Source: Clostridium sp. AM33-3
Lineage (GTDB): Bacteria; Bacillota; Clostridia; Lachnospirales; Lachnospiraceae
DNA length: 26,809 bases
Assembly: GCF_003480315.1 (NCBI RefSeq)
Contig: NZ_QUIV01000027.1
Coordinates: 349 to 27,157, forward strand
Reading direction: 5' to 3'
Within the stretch, counting starts at the first letter, position 1. Each line of letters starts with the position of its first letter. The notes under the pieces are model-generated. The model made no database searches, was not told the origin of the DNA, and saw only the letters and a list, made by a program, of their open reading frames with translations. Shown here one piece after another: positions 1 through 8,531 of this stretch. The position numbers were made by a program, and so were the translations under genes.

Positions 1-1148
1 TATTTGTGTTCTTCCTTTGATTCTGTCTGAGCATTCGTTGCTTCAGTTTTATCCATTCCTTTTTGTTTTCTGGTTTTGCGCCTTTTTAATGGTTTTTTAA
101 GAATGATAACTGCAATGAAAACCAATACGGCGAATACAGCCAGAATCGGGAGACTGGAGATGAACCATACAAGAAAATCAACCGAAGATATCTTCAACGT
201 ATTAAAACTGCGGCTGAGACCTTTCTGGATGCGGACTGGGATGGTGTCCGGGTCAGTGGAGGTCAGAACCTGAACTTCCTGAATGGAGAGGTAAACCGTG
301 CTGTATACGATCTGGTTATTCAGGGTGCGAAGCTGGGATTCTATGGATTCCAGCTGGTAGCGGACTTCGGAAAGACGGGCTTCCAGTGCAATAACGGCAT
401 CGACGGACTCTGCTTTTTCCAGAAGTTCCCATAACCGTTCCTGTTCCATCTGCAGAGTTTTTTTCCGGCTGGTGATGTCGGTGTATTGCAAGGTAACATC
501 CTGAACACTTTCATTTTTGTAGGTGACATTTCCCTGACTGGACACTTCGGTGAGAAAAGCATCCAGCTTGTTTTCCGGGATACGGGCTGTGATGTTGGAA
601 TAGCGGCTGGAACGCTCACCGGACCAGTAAAGGCTGTTGCCGGAGACATCGGCTTGTTCCATGTAGCCGCCAAAGAAAGTAACAGCATCCGAAATAGATT
701 TTGTGAGTGCGTCAAATTCCCGTGTTTCCAGATTCATACTTACATTGCGGATCAGTTTGCGTTCGACAGGTGCAGGAGAAGTTTCATCCGAGGTTCTGGC
801 CGGATCAGTTCCCGGATTGGAGACTTCTTGAGAAAGTATGGCTTCCTGAGAAAGTTCTGCAGAACCGGAATCAGCGGAGAAATCTTCCGGAGCGGCTTCA
901 TGGTTTCCGGCGGCAGCGTATGTCTCAGCCTCTGCATCGTTACTGAAACCTGTAGAAGATTTGTAAAGGCTGGCAGGCATGCCGGCTGACGTATCATAAG
1001 CAGCTGCCGTCTCTGATTTGTAGGATGAAGCCGATGCTGCTCCACAGCCGGTCAGTGAGGCAGAAGCCAGTGCAAGGAAAACGGATGAAGTAAGCATGAT
1101 GTGTCGGATACTTTGCTTTGAATATTTTGAAAACAGGGTTTTCGTCAT
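1..1148 (-). CDS. DUF4349-type membrane-anchored lipoprotein (3' edge cut by window)
   Basis: Read on the minus strand from an ATG at 1148, with an AAGGAGG-type ribosome site just upstream; 382 codons are open and the next codon (TA-) is cut by the window edge, so the stop may lie there. The N-terminus is a lipoprotein signal: basic residues, a hydrophobic stretch and the lipobox LTGC near residue 34. A low-complexity Ala/Ser/Glu linker follows, then a DUF4349-like core starting near RKLIRNVSMNLETREF, with a helical coiled-coil section (QMEQERLWELLEKAESVDAV) and the motif IVYSTVYLSIQE. One membrane helix lies close to the C-terminus (about residues 323-349), followed by a Lys/Arg-rich cytoplasmic tail. 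The family is envelope-associated and of unknown function. It is divergent from guaA and looks like ordinary chromosome. Confidence 0.85.
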   Translation of the reverse strand, partial: MTKTLFSKYSKQSIRHIMLTSSVFLALASASLTGCGAASASSYKSETAAAYDTSAGMPASLYKSSTGFSNDAEAETYAAAGNHEAAPEDFSADSGSAELSQEAILSQEVSNPGTDPARTSDETSPAPVERKLIRNVSMNLETREFDALTKSISDAVTFFGGYMEQADVSGNSLYWSGERSSRYSNITARIPENKLDAFLTEVSSQGNVTYKNESVQDVTLQYTDITSRKKTLQMEQERLWELLEKAESVDAVIALEARLSEVRYQLESIESQLRTLNNQIVYSTVYLSIQEVQVLTSTDPDTIPVRIQKGLSRSFNTLKISSVDFLVWFISSLPILAVFAVLVFIAVIILKKPLKRRKTRKQKGMDKTEATNAQTESKEEHK

Positions 1149-1347
1149 AATCAGAACCTCCTTTCTTTGTCTTCATTATCCCATATTTACGGGATAAAAC
1201 AAGGCATTTGGGGGAATCTTAAGCAGTTGTCAAGTGAATTGTAAGAAAGCAGAAAAGCGGCGCTAACTCGGAAACAGGAACTTCTGAACGGAAAAACAGG
1301 TGTGAAACAGCAGTGGTTGTGGATTTTGCCAATTTTGTGGAACATAC
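1149..1347. other. Intergenic region between the lipoprotein gene and guaA
   Basis: No gene seen. It holds the ribosome site of the minus-strand lipoprotein gene and the upstream sequence of guaA. I looked for a purine riboswitch fold ahead of guaA and did not find its conserved loops. Confidence 0.6.
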
Positions 1348-1376
1348 TTGTATAGTGTGCTGATTTTAGGTATAAT
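1348..1376 (+). promoter_or_regulatory. Likely guaA promoter
   Basis: A TTGTAT -35 box (1348-1353), 17-bp spacer and perfect TATAAT -10 box (1371-1376) give a start point near 1383, about 60 nt before the guaA start codon. A GGGAGGAAG ribosome site at 1432-1440 serves the GTG start. Confidence 0.7.
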
Positions 1377-1444
1377 AACGTGAGATACATCAAGATAATA
1401 CTGGGATATTTCGGTTTTATCACAAAAAATAGGGAGGAAGACTC

Positions 1445-2989
1445 GTGAACAGAGAGAAGATTGTTGTAATCGACTTCGGCGGTCAGTACAACCAGCTGGT
1501 TGCCCGCCGCGTGCGTGAATGCAATGTTTATTGTGAGATTTATTCTTACAAGACTGATATCGAAAAGATCAAAGAAATGAATCCAAAGGGCATTATCCTG
1601 ACCGGCGGCCCGAATAGTGTGTATGAGGAAGGAGCTGCTACCTGCAGCAAAGAACTGTTTGAGCTTGGCATTCCGGTGCTGGGACTGTGCTACGGTGCGC
1701 AGCTCATGAGTCATGTATTAGGCGGTCATGTCTGCAAGGCTCCTGTTCGTGAGTATGGAAAGATTGAAGTAACTGTGGACAAATCCAGTAAACTGTTTGG
1801 CAACGTATCTGAGAAGACCATCTGCTGGATGAGCCATAATGACTATATTGAGAAAGAAGCACCGGGCTTTAAGATCATTGCTCACACTTCAGACTGTCCG
1901 GTTGCAGCTGCAGAGTGCGAGGAGAAAAATCTTTATGCAATCCAGTTCCATCCAGAAGTACTGCATACCGTGGAAGGAACTAAAATGCTGTCCAACTTCG
2001 TATATGAAGTCTGTGGCTGTGCAGGTGACTGGAAGATGGATGCCTTCGTAGAAAATACCATCAAGGCAGTTCGTGAGAAAGTCGGCAAAGGTAAAGTGCT
2101 CTGTGCATTGTCCGGTGGAGTAGATTCCTCTGTAGCAGCTGTTATGCTTGCAAAAGCAGTTGGTGACCAGCTGACCTGCGTATTTGTAGATCATGGCCTG
2201 CTCCGCAAGAATGAGGGCGATGAGGTCGAGGAAGTATTTGGACCAAATGGCCCATACAACTTAAACTTTATCCGTGTCAACGCACAGGATCGTTTCTACG
2301 CAAAATTAAAAGGAGTAGAGGAGCCGGAACGCAAACGTAAGATTATTGGCGAGGAGTTTATCCGTGTATTTGAGGAAGAAGCAAAGAAAATCGGCACTGT
2401 AGATTTTCTGGTACAGGGAACCATCTACCCGGATGTAGTAGAAAGCGGTCTGGGTGGTGAGTCAGCTGTCATCAAGTCTCACCATAATGTCGGAGGACTT
2501 CCTGACTATGTTGATTTCAAGGAGATTATTGAGCCGCTGCGCGATCTGTTTAAGGACGAGGTCCGCAAGGCAGGTCTGGAGCTTGGAATTCCGGAAAAAC
2601 TGGTATACCGTCAGCCGTTCCCGGGACCGGGCCTCGGAATCCGTATCATCGGCGAAGTAACCGCTGAAAAAGTAAAAATGGTGCAGGAGGCAGATGCTAT
2701 TTACCGTGAAGAAATCGCAAAAGCAGGTCTTGACCGCAGCATCGGCCAGTACTTCGCAGCGCTGACCAACATGCGTTCTGTAGGCGTTATGGGTGATGAG
2801 AGAACATATGACTATGCCATCGCATTAAGAGCAGTGAACACCATTGACTTCATGACTGCAGAAGCAGCCGAGATTCCGTGGGAGGTGCTTGGAAAAGTAT
2901 CCAGCAGAATCGTGAATGAAGTGAAGCATGTAAACAGAGTACTGTATGACTGCACTGGTAAGCCGCCGGCAACGATTGAGTTTGAATAA
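1445..2989 (+). CDS. guaA: GMP synthase (glutamine-hydrolysing)
   Basis: Converts XMP to GMP with glutamine and ATP, the last step of guanine nucleotide synthesis, in the cytoplasm. The 514-aa length is normal. The N-terminal class I glutamine amidotransferase domain has its nucleophile at Cys82 (GLCYGAQ) and His169/Glu171 (QFHPEV). The ATP pyrophosphatase domain starts at the P-loop SGGVDSS (223-229), and the C-terminal dimerisation domain contains the [11 protein letters not shown] motif. It starts with GTG behind a good ribosome site. The last codons (GAG TTT GAA TAA) are the attachment core used by the inserted elements; the protein ends IEFE where many homologues end IEWE, so the tail may have been supplied by an element. 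The gene appears intact. Confidence 0.97.
   Translation: MNREKIVVIDFGGQYNQLVARRVRECNVYCEIYSYKTDIEKIKEMNPKGIILTGGPNSVYEEGAATCSKELFELGIPVLGLCYGAQLMSHVLGGHVCKAPVREYGKIEVTVDKSSKLFGNVSEKTICWMSHNDYIEKEAPGFKIIAHTSDCPVAAAECEEKNLYAIQFHPEVLHTVEGTKMLSNFVYEVCGCAGDWKMDAFVENTIKAVREKVGKGKVLCALSGGVDSSVAAVMLAKAVGDQLTCVFVDHGLLRKNEGDEVEEVFGPNGPYNLNFIRVNAQDRFYAKLKGVEEPERKRKIIGEEFIRVFEEEAKKIGTVDFLVQGTIYPDVVESGLGGESAVIKSHHNVGGLPDYVDFKEIIEPLRDLFKDEVRKAGLELGIPEKLVYRQPFPGPGLGIRIIGEVTAEKVKMVQEADAIYREEIAKAGLDRSIGQYFAALTNMRSVGVMGDERTYDYAIALRAVNTIDFMTAEAAEIPWEVLGKVSSRIVNEVKHVNRVLYDCTGKPPATIEFE
2978..2989 (+). other. att core 1 (guaA / element A junction)
   Basis: GAGTTTGAATAA, the last three codons and stop of guaA. The same 12-mer recurs at 20666 and, with two synonymous changes, at 11708. 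From each core the same 72-bp step leads to the left arm repeat. A further left-end block, CTT(A/G)AAAAAGCC followed by TTTATGCGGG, starts 21 bp after this core (2999) and 21 bp after core 2 (11729). Confidence 0.82.
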
Positions 2990-3049
2990 ATCGAGTTGCT
3001 TAAAAAAGCCAGTGTTTATGCGGGTTTCAGCGATTTCGATTAGTCTTTT

Positions 3050-3067
3050 GATAACAAATTGATAACA
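3050..3067 (+). repeat. Element A left arm-type direct repeat
   Basis: GATAACAAATT followed directly by GATAACA: two copies with an 11-bp period, about one helical turn. The same pair (GATAACAAAAT, GATAACA) lies near the right end at 11590. Such repeats flanking the core are typical arm sites for tyrosine integrases with an N-terminal arm-binding domain. Binding is inferred. Confidence 0.72.
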
Positions 3068-3186
3068 GTCATAGCAAGTGCCATTATTCTTGTTATCCAG
3101 TGGTTTATGGGTAACGGAACAATTAACAGGTGGCTTGCAGACTAAAGTTCGGAGCTTGGCTCTGAACAAATTCCATATTATAAACT

Positions 3187-3229
3187 AAGCCCTTAGCTGT
3201 GGTTAATAACCATAGTTAAGGGCTTTTTT
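3187..3229 (+). terminator. Intrinsic terminator at the left end of element A
   Basis: A long stem (AAGCCCTTAGCTGTGGTT pairing with AACCATAGTTAAGGGCTT) with a 3-nt loop, followed by six T. In plus orientation it would stop guaA read-through into the element; on the minus strand it follows the XRE gene with a poor U-run. Confidence 0.82.
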
Positions 3230-3281
3230 GTCGTTGCCAAAGCATCTGTAGGGAGCTGCCAGTGGCAGGTCCTGTAGGTGC

Positions 3282-3812
3282 TTATTTATCTTTCAAGTGG
3301 TCTTTGAATGCTTCCACGAGAGCGTCACTTAATTCCTGTGATGGAACTTTTGCCCAACGCTGTGTGGTGTCGAACTCTGGATAATGGTAACGCCAGTTAT
3401 CGTATTCTTCTCTGTTGATTTCTTCGGAAGATAGCTTGTCTGCCTGTTCTTTCCAAGCATACAGCATTTTGAGGAGTTCATATGCTTCTCTGCCTTTGTC
3501 CTTGTTGACCTTTAAGCATACCTCTCCGTCTGCTTCACTGACAGTAAGACCGTAAATATCTTCAAGGGTAAACAGAGTGTGCATAAGACCGATATAGCTG
3601 TCTATGTCAGGAACATCAAGAGCCTGTGGAGAAACATCAAGCACCTGTGCCAATGCATTTGTAAGGTCTGCTTTCGGTTTGCGTGTACCAGTTTCGTACT
3701 GTGCCAAACGCACATCAGCACTCTTTTCTGGAAAACCGATTGCTGTACCGAGATACTTTTGTGTCATACCACGCATTAGTCTGAAAAAATGTATTCTTTC
3801 GCTGATAGCCAT
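3282..3812 (-). CDS. XRE-family repressor of element A
   Basis: A 176-aa DNA-binding protein with an N-terminal HTH_3 domain (about 1-60: IHFFRLMRGMTQKYLGTAIG, then DVRLAQYETGTRKPKADL) and a C-terminal region shared with the element B copy (DSYIGLMHTLF, GEVCLKV, EEYDNWRYHYPEFD). It starts at ATG 3812 behind an AAAAGGAG site and is divergent from the xis-int operon. By position and family it should control the element's divergent promoters, like the repressors of other integrative elements. The inducing signal is unknown. Confidence 0.85.
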   Translation of the reverse strand: MAISERIHFFRLMRGMTQKYLGTAIGFPEKSADVRLAQYETGTRKPKADLTNALAQVLDVSPQALDVPDIDSYIGLMHTLFTLEDIYGLTVSEADGEVCLKVNKDKGREAYELLKMLYAWKEQADKLSSEEINREEYDNWRYHYPEFDTTQRWAKVPSQELSDALVEAFKDHLKDK

Positions 3813-3844
3813 AATGATACGCTCCTTTTATATTTAGTGAAATA

Positions 3845-3975
3845 AGTATAGCAGAAATGTTTAGTGGAAGTCAAGAAAAACCGAAACAAAAATGTTTAAT
3901 ATTTTCTTTGCAACCACTTGACAATAGCAAATATGTTTAGTAAAATAAATTACGAATTAAACAAATATGCTTAAT
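3845..3975. promoter_or_regulatory. Divergent promoters and operators of element A
   Basis: Plus-strand promoter TTGACA (3918-3923), 17 bp, TAAAAT (3941-3946) drives the xis-int operon. Minus-strand promoter TTGACT (3874-3869), 18 bp, TATACT (3850-3845) drives the repressor. Repeated ATGTTTAGT/ATTAAACA-like words sit inside both spacers, and an inverted repeat ATTAAACAAATATGCTTAAT (3956-3975) lies 10 bp after the plus -10 box. Elements B and C have the same arrangement with altered words, which supports repressor operators. Confidence 0.72.
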
Positions 3976-4245
3976 GCGACAACTGAATGACCGTCCGAAA
4001 AGCCAAACCGCCAAGACCTCGTCGGAGCAAGTTCCGTATCGTTCGCTTGTGTGCAAGCACAAAAGCTCATTCGCTGCACTGCTCCTCCTCTTCCCCAAAA
4101 GTCTCCGACTTTTCGGGAACCCCTATACGAGCGAGCGCCTGATGTACTGCGGTGCATTGGGACAGCACAGCGCCTGCCGACAAGCAGGAGTGCCTGTTGG
4201 AACTTTAACACGGAGAAAGCGGCAAGCAAAAAATTATTTTAAGAA
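3976..4245. other. GC-rich structured stretch without a convincing gene, in the leader of the xis-int transcript
   Basis: About 270 bp between promoter and xis, clearly richer in GC than its flanks and absent from the matching position in B and C. It has several small inverted repeats (GCTTGTGTGCAAGC; AAAAGTCTCCGACTTTT). Open frames exist on both strands but have no ribosome site, recognisable domain or counterpart in the sister elements. It may be a structured leader RNA or an inserted repeat sequence. Confidence 0.45.
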
Positions 4246-4260
4246 AGGAAGAAAAAGGAT

Positions 4261-4449
4261 ATGGAAAACAGATTTATCCGAGCCGAAGATGTGGCTCAGG
4301 AACTAAACGTATCAAAACCTTATGCATATAAACTCATCAGACAATTAAATGAGGAATTGAAAGCAAAGGGCTTTATTACGATTGCAGGGCGTGTAAATCG
4401 CCAGTATTTTTACGAAAGGCTCTACGGAGCAGGAAAGGGGGAAATGTAA
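4261..4449 (+). CDS. Small HTH protein, putative excisionase / directionality factor
   Basis: A 62-aa protein with one winged-HTH-like fold (AEDVAQELNVSKPYAYKLIRQLNEEL), then a GFITIAGRVNRQYF tail. The size, position one base before the integrase start and the presence of an equivalent in B (59 aa) and C (62 aa) fit an Xis-like recombination directionality factor, though a transcriptional role is possible. The ATG has an AAGGAAG-type ribosome site. Nothing in the sequence proves the function. Confidence 0.75.
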   Translation: MENRFIRAEDVAQELNVSKPYAYKLIRQLNEELKAKGFITIAGRVNRQYFYERLYGAGKGEM

Positions 4450-5541
4450 ATGCCGGTATTTAAGAATGAAGATAACGGTACTTGGTATGTGATGGCAAGG
4501 TATGTGAACTGGAAAGGGGAACGCAAGCAGAAATGCAAGCGTGGCTTTGCTACCAAACGAGAAGCACAGGAATGGGAAAGAATGTTCAAATTGCAGACTT
4601 CTTCAGACCTTGATATGAGTTTTGAAGCCTTTACGGAGCTTTATATCAATGATGTGAAGAACCGTTTGAAGGAAAACACGTGGCTTACCAAAGAGCATAT
4701 CATACGCACAAAGATACTTCCGTATTTCGGGAAACTGAAAATCAGCGAGATTTCCACAAAGGAGATTATTACTTGGCAGAATGAAATGCTTGCCTATCGT
4801 GATGAGAAGAAAAAGCCTTATTCACAGACGTATCTGAAAACGCTGCACAATCAGTTGTCCGCCATTTTCAATCACGCTGTCCGCTACTATGAACTGCGTT
4901 CCAATCCTGCGGCAAAGGTGGGAAATATGGGACGTGAGGAACACAAGGAAATGCTGTTCTGGACAAAGGAAGAATACAAGAAATTCTCTTTTGAGATGAT
5001 GGACAAGCCTGTTTCCTTTTATGCGTTTGAAATGCTTTACTGGTGCGGTATCCGAGAGGGCGAGCTGTTAGCTTTGACTCCGGCAGATTTCAACTTTGAT
5101 AAGGAAACAGTCACAATCAATAAATCCTATCAGCGTTTGAAAGGGCAGGATGTGATTACTTCTCCGAAAACGAAAAAGAGCAACCGCACGATTAAAATGC
5201 CGAAGTTTCTGTGTGAGGAAATGAAAGAATATCTCGGTATGCTTTACGGATTGAAGAAGAAAGACCGTATCTTTACGGTGACGAAAAGCTATCTTCATCA
5301 CGAGATGGACAGAGGGGCAAAGGCGGCAGGCGTGAAGCGTATCCGCATTCACGATCTCCGTCACAGCCACATTTCACTCTTGATTGATATGGGCTTTTCT
5401 GCGGTGGCGATTGCTGACCGAGTTGGTCACGAAAGTATTGATATTACTTATCAGTACGCACACCTCTTTCCGTCAAAGCAGATTGAGATGGCAGAAAAAT
5501 TAGATGATTTAGGGAAAGGAGATTTTGAAAATGTCAGCTAA
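4450..5541 (+). CDS. int: Tyrosine recombinase (integrase) of element A
   Basis: A 363-aa phage-type integrase that would insert and excise the element at guaA. N-terminal arm-binding domain (GTWYVMARYVNWKGERKQK) to about residue 50, SAM-like core-binding domain about 55-155, catalytic domain from about 170. Catalytic residues are visible: Arg202 (CGIREGE), His301 and Arg304 (HDLRHSH), His327 (GH) and nucleophile Tyr336 (YQYAHLF). The start codon follows the xis stop, so the two are likely co-translated. It is closely similar in layout to the integrases of B and C, with Arg202 at the same position in all three. Confidence 0.95.
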   Translation: MPVFKNEDNGTWYVMARYVNWKGERKQKCKRGFATKREAQEWERMFKLQTSSDLDMSFEAFTELYINDVKNRLKENTWLTKEHIIRTKILPYFGKLKISEISTKEIITWQNEMLAYRDEKKKPYSQTYLKTLHNQLSAIFNHAVRYYELRSNPAAKVGNMGREEHKEMLFWTKEEYKKFSFEMMDKPVSFYAFEMLYWCGIREGELLALTPADFNFDKETVTINKSYQRLKGQDVITSPKTKKSNRTIKMPKFLCEEMKEYLGMLYGLKKKDRIFTVTKSYLHHEMDRGAKAAGVKRIRIHDLRHSHISLLIDMGFSAVAIADRVGHESIDITYQYAHLFPSKQIEMAEKLDDLGKGDFENVS

Positions 5542-5866
5542 GAACAGAGATAACAAAAATCGTTGGAGGAATATCACAGTAGGGTTTCGAGTATCGCCCG
5601 AAGAAAACGAACTCATTAACAGAGCTGTAGCTCTATCAGGATTGCCAAAACAGGAGTATTGTTACCGCCGTTGCTTAAATCAGGATGTGGTGGTACAGGG
5701 CAATCCGAGAGTGTATAAGGCGTTGAAAACGGAATTTGCCACAGTCCTTGCGGAACTGAAAAGGATTGAAGCAGGAAAAGGTGTGGATGATGAACTGCTG
5801 AGTGTAATAGAACTGATTTCCATTATTCTCGGCGGTTTGAAAGGAGAGGATGCGAATGGAGAATAA
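5531..5866 (+). CDS. MobC-like ribbon-helix-helix relaxosome protein, element A
   Basis: A 111-aa protein starting ITVGFRVSPEENELINRAVALSGLPK, a pattern of ribbon-helix-helix mobilization accessory proteins that bind oriT and help the relaxase. The start was placed at ATG 5531 (GGAG at 5518-5521, 9 nt away) rather than TTG 5525. It overlaps the integrase end by 11 bp and the helicase start by 11 bp, so the genes form one operon. Element B has a close equivalent, C a more distant one. Confidence 0.78.
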   Translation: MSAKNRDNKNRWRNITVGFRVSPEENELINRAVALSGLPKQEYCYRRCLNQDVVVQGNPRVYKALKTEFATVLAELKRIEAGKGVDDELLSVIELISIILGGLKGEDANGE

Positions 5867-7010
5867 AAAAGAAATGACTATTCCAAATGTATCTGCGGCA
5901 ACAGATGCGGAACAGTCACTTTCCAAATGTACTGACAATAGTATAGTCAATCAGGATACGGATTTCAAGGGGTACGAGCAATCTTTTGAAGAAATGCAAA
6001 GGGAAATACTCAGACAGTTAGACCCTTCCTATCTGAAAACAGTATCAATGACAACGCTGTATGATACGGTGTTTGAGGTTCAGACACCACTTATCGACGG
6101 TCTGCTCCAAAGGGGAACTTACCTTTTCGTAGGTTCCCCGAAAGTGGGAAAGAGCTTTATGATGGCACAGCTTGCCTATCATATCAGCACAGGCACACCG
6201 CTTTGGGAGTATAAGGTGCGTAAGGCAACGGTGCTTTATTTTGCCCTTGAAGATGATTACCCACGTTTGCAGAAGCGATTGTTTCAGATGTTCGGTGCAA
6301 AGGAGACAGGCAATCTGTATTTCGCAACGGAATGTAAAACGGTCAATGGCGGACTGGAAGAACAGATAAGAGGGTTTATGAGGGAACACCCAGACACAGG
6401 CTTGATTATCATAGACACCTTAAAGCGTGTGCGTGAAGCAGGCGGAGCAGATTACAGCTACGCAAGTGATTATGATGTTGTGGCAAGGCTGAAAGCGTTG
6501 GCAGACAGTTACAAGGTTTCAATGCTTATTGTTCATCATACACGCAAACAAAAATCGGAAGATATATTCGATATGATTTCAGGCACGAATGGTCTGATGG
6601 GTGCGGCAGACGGTGCATTTGTTCTCAGTAAGGACAAGCGTACTTCCAACAATGCCACACTTGATGTTGCTGGCAGAGACCAGCAGGATATGAAAATCCA
6701 TCTTGTAAGGGACAGCGAGCGATTGGTGTGGAACTTTGCAAAATCGGAAACGGAGATGTGGAAAGAACCGCCCGAACCTCTGCTTGAGAAGATAGCGGAT
6801 ACGCTCTTTTCGGAAAGTGACAGATGGGAAGGAACTGCTTCGGAACTTTGCGAAAGGCTTGCGGTGGATATAAAGCCGAATGTACTTTCTTTAAGGCTCA
6901 GTATCAACGCAAGCAGGCTGTTTCGTGATTACGGTATCCGTTATCAGAACAGCCGCACACACGACGGAAGAAAGGTTTCACTTTGGAAAGAAACCGAGCA
7001 GACGGCGTGA
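5856..7010 (+). CDS. RepA-like AAA ATPase / helicase, element A
   Basis: A 384-aa protein of the RecA-like AAA_25 group that includes RSF1010 RepA helicase. Walker A is GSPKVGKS (93-100), Walker B is LIIIDTLKR, and HHTRKQKSEDIFDMISGTNGL carries the sensor-like motif of this family. A C-terminal helical domain follows. ATG 5856 is preferred to 5850 because the AAGGAGAGG site then has a normal spacing. It probably unwinds DNA for replication or transfer of the excised circle. The stop codon lies inside the left arm of the inverted repeat array. Confidence 0.85.
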   Translation: MENKKEMTIPNVSAATDAEQSLSKCTDNSIVNQDTDFKGYEQSFEEMQREILRQLDPSYLKTVSMTTLYDTVFEVQTPLIDGLLQRGTYLFVGSPKVGKSFMMAQLAYHISTGTPLWEYKVRKATVLYFALEDDYPRLQKRLFQMFGAKETGNLYFATECKTVNGGLEEQIRGFMREHPDTGLIIIDTLKRVREAGGADYSYASDYDVVARLKALADSYKVSMLIVHHTRKQKSEDIFDMISGTNGLMGAADGAFVLSKDKRTSNNATLDVAGRDQQDMKIHLVRDSERLVWNFAKSETEMWKEPPEPLLEKIADTLFSESDRWEGTASELCERLAVDIKPNVLSLRLSINASRLFRDYGIRYQNSRTHDGRKVSLWKETEQTA

Positions 7011-7090
7011 CAAACGGTGTCAAAGGTGTCAATGTTTTTGAGAGCAGCACGCTGTGAAAAACATTGTCACCATCGTCACACTTTGACACC
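7006..7090. repeat. Inverted repeat array (iterons) after the helicase, element A
   Basis: Two 34-bp arms (7006-7039 and 7057-7090) in opposite orientation around a 17-bp centre. Each arm holds three GTG(T/A)C-type repeats; in the left arm they begin at 7007, 7017 and 7026 (steps of 10 and 9 bp), followed by ATGTTTTT toward the centre. Element B has the same geometry with a different word. This suggests a binding array, possibly an origin for helicase loading. Confidence 0.7.
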
Positions 7091-7094
7091 GGAT

Positions 7095-7247
7095 AAAGTT
7101 TAGGGGAGTGTGCAGAGAGTGCCTTTTCAAAGGCGGCTCTTTGGTCTCGCCTGCTGGCTCGGTCGGTTCGCAGGCGTGTGTGCCACCGGCACACGCTCAC
7201 CCCTCGGAGAGCCTTCGGAGAACGCAAAACCTGTTTACAGGTCGCAT
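7095..7247. other. GC-rich non-coding stretch before oriT, element A
   Basis: It contains several hairpins (GCGTGTGTGCC / GGCACACGC; ACCTGTTTACAGGT) and no supported gene. Its composition resembles the stretch at 3976-4245. B and C have small genes here instead. Confidence 0.45.
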
Positions 7248-7302
7248 TTTTGATGGGTGTACCCGTCAAAAGTGCTTTTGCGTTACTTTTGACAAAAGTA
7301 AC
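7248..7302 (+). other. Candidate oriT of element A
   Basis: Hairpin TTTTGATGGG / CCCGTCAAAA (7248-7257, 7262-7271), then AAAAGTGCTTTTGCGTTAC, then hairpin GTTACTTTT / AAAAGTAAC (7282-7290, 7294-7302), 42 bp before the relaxase start. The block recurs upstream of the relaxases of B and C. MobV-type oriT sites lie just upstream of mob genes and carry inverted repeats. The nic site cannot be placed. Confidence 0.68.
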
Positions 7303-7344
7303 AAAACCTGAGAATGTTGAAATTTACAGATGGGAGATGAAAAA

Positions 7345-8505
7345 ATGCAGAGAACGATAAGTGCAATGGTCGGTAAAGGCTCGGTCAATCACAATAGCCG
7401 AAAGTTCCGAGCAGAAAATGTAGACGGAACTCGTACTCATCTCAATATCGACTACTGCAATGAAAATATAAAGACAGTTTATCACGAATTGTTTGATGAA
7501 GCATTGGAAAGATACAATGCCAAGCAGATAAGGTCAGACCGAAAGATAAAAGATTATTATGAAAAAATCCGAAGTTCCAAGCAGGAAAAACCGTTCCACG
7601 AAATCATTTTACAGGTGGGCGGTAAGGGAAATATGAACGCCGATACGGAAAACGGAGAACTGGCAAAGCAGATTTTAGATGAATACTATCAGGGTTTTCA
7701 GGAGCGAAATCCACAGCTTCGGGTGTTCTCGGCTCATCTGCATATGGATGAAGCTACACCACATCTGCACATAGATTTTGTACCTTTTACCACAGGCAGC
7801 AAGCGTGGACTTGATACAAGAGTGTCACTAAAGCAGGCTCTTGCAACGCAAGGTTTTAAGGGCGGCAGTCGTGGCGATACGGAGTGGTCGCAATGGATAC
7901 AGTCCGAAAAAGAACAGCTTGCGGCGGTGATGGAACGTTATGGGATTGAGTGGGAACATTTAGGCACACACGAAAAACATCTTTCTGTTTTGGATTATAA
8001 AAAGCAGGAAAGAGAAAAAGAAGTGGCGGCATTAGGTGCGAAAATCGAGCAGAAACAGATTGAATTTGATGTGTTGTCGGAACGAGTATTGAACTATGAT
8101 AAGGCAAAAGACGAGCTGTCAAATCTTGAAATAGAGCTTGATACTGCACCGAAATATCAGTTGCCAGAACCAGAGAAATTTATGACTGCAAAGGCATATA
8201 AAACCAAAATGGCAGAGCCGGTTGTAAGGAAATTGAAGCAACTTGTCAAAACGGTGCTTGCCCGCTGCTTTGAGGGGTGGGACAACTATCATAGGCTGAA
8301 TACAGCGAATGCACAGTTATACCGCACCAATCAGCGTTTGGAGAAAGTCAATGAAAGATTGACCGAAGAAAACAAAATCCTAAAAGCAGAAAATAAAGAT
8401 TACAGCCTGCTCCGTAAGGTTTTTGGTCGCAAACAGATAGATGATTTGTTGGAGCAGGCAAGAACAGTTAAAGGTCGCAAGCGTGATAATACACGATCAC
8501 GATAG
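7345..8505 (+). CDS. mobV: MobV-family (Mob/Pre) relaxase, element A
   Basis: A 386-aa relaxase that would nick oriT and lead the strand during mobilization. The N-terminal Mob_Pre domain includes KGSVNHNSRKF (about 10-20), KPFHEIILQVG, and the metal-binding motif HMDEATPHLHID (from residue 133), the family signature HxDE..PHxH. A C-terminal coiled coil (RLEKVNERLTEENKILKAEN) follows. ATG 7345 was chosen over the in-frame ATG 7330 because GGGAG sits 8 nt upstream and the sister proteins begin there. No conjugation machinery is visible, so transfer would rely on a helper element. Confidence 0.93.
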   Translation: MQRTISAMVGKGSVNHNSRKFRAENVDGTRTHLNIDYCNENIKTVYHELFDEALERYNAKQIRSDRKIKDYYEKIRSSKQEKPFHEIILQVGGKGNMNADTENGELAKQILDEYYQGFQERNPQLRVFSAHLHMDEATPHLHIDFVPFTTGSKRGLDTRVSLKQALATQGFKGGSRGDTEWSQWIQSEKEQLAAVMERYGIEWEHLGTHEKHLSVLDYKKQEREKEVAALGAKIEQKQIEFDVLSERVLNYDKAKDELSNLEIELDTAPKYQLPEPEKFMTAKAYKTKMAEPVVRKLKQLVKTVLARCFEGWDNYHRLNTANAQLYRTNQRLEKVNERLTEENKILKAENKDYSLLRKVFGRKQIDDLLEQARTVKGRKRDNTRSR

Positions 8506-8531
8506 ACAAAAATCACAGGAGGAAAAGGAAA

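Noticed and set aside
1190..1444. Purine riboswitch ahead of guaA
   Set aside because: The conserved loop and junction sequences of the purine class are not present; a plain promoter and ribosome site explain the region.
3957..4306. Open frames on both strands in the GC-rich stretch before xis of element A
   Set aside because: No ribosome site, no domain, no counterpart in B or C, and they overlap each other and the operator or xis.
7006..7090. CRISPR-like array in the repeated GTG(T/A)C words
   Set aside because: Repeats are 5-8 bp at 9-10 bp steps and inverted about a centre, with no spacers and no cas genes; they are iteron-like.
7108..7311. A 67-codon frame between the helicase and relaxase of element A
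   Set aside because: Low-complexity, no ribosome site, and it covers the oriT candidate hairpins; better read as non-coding.
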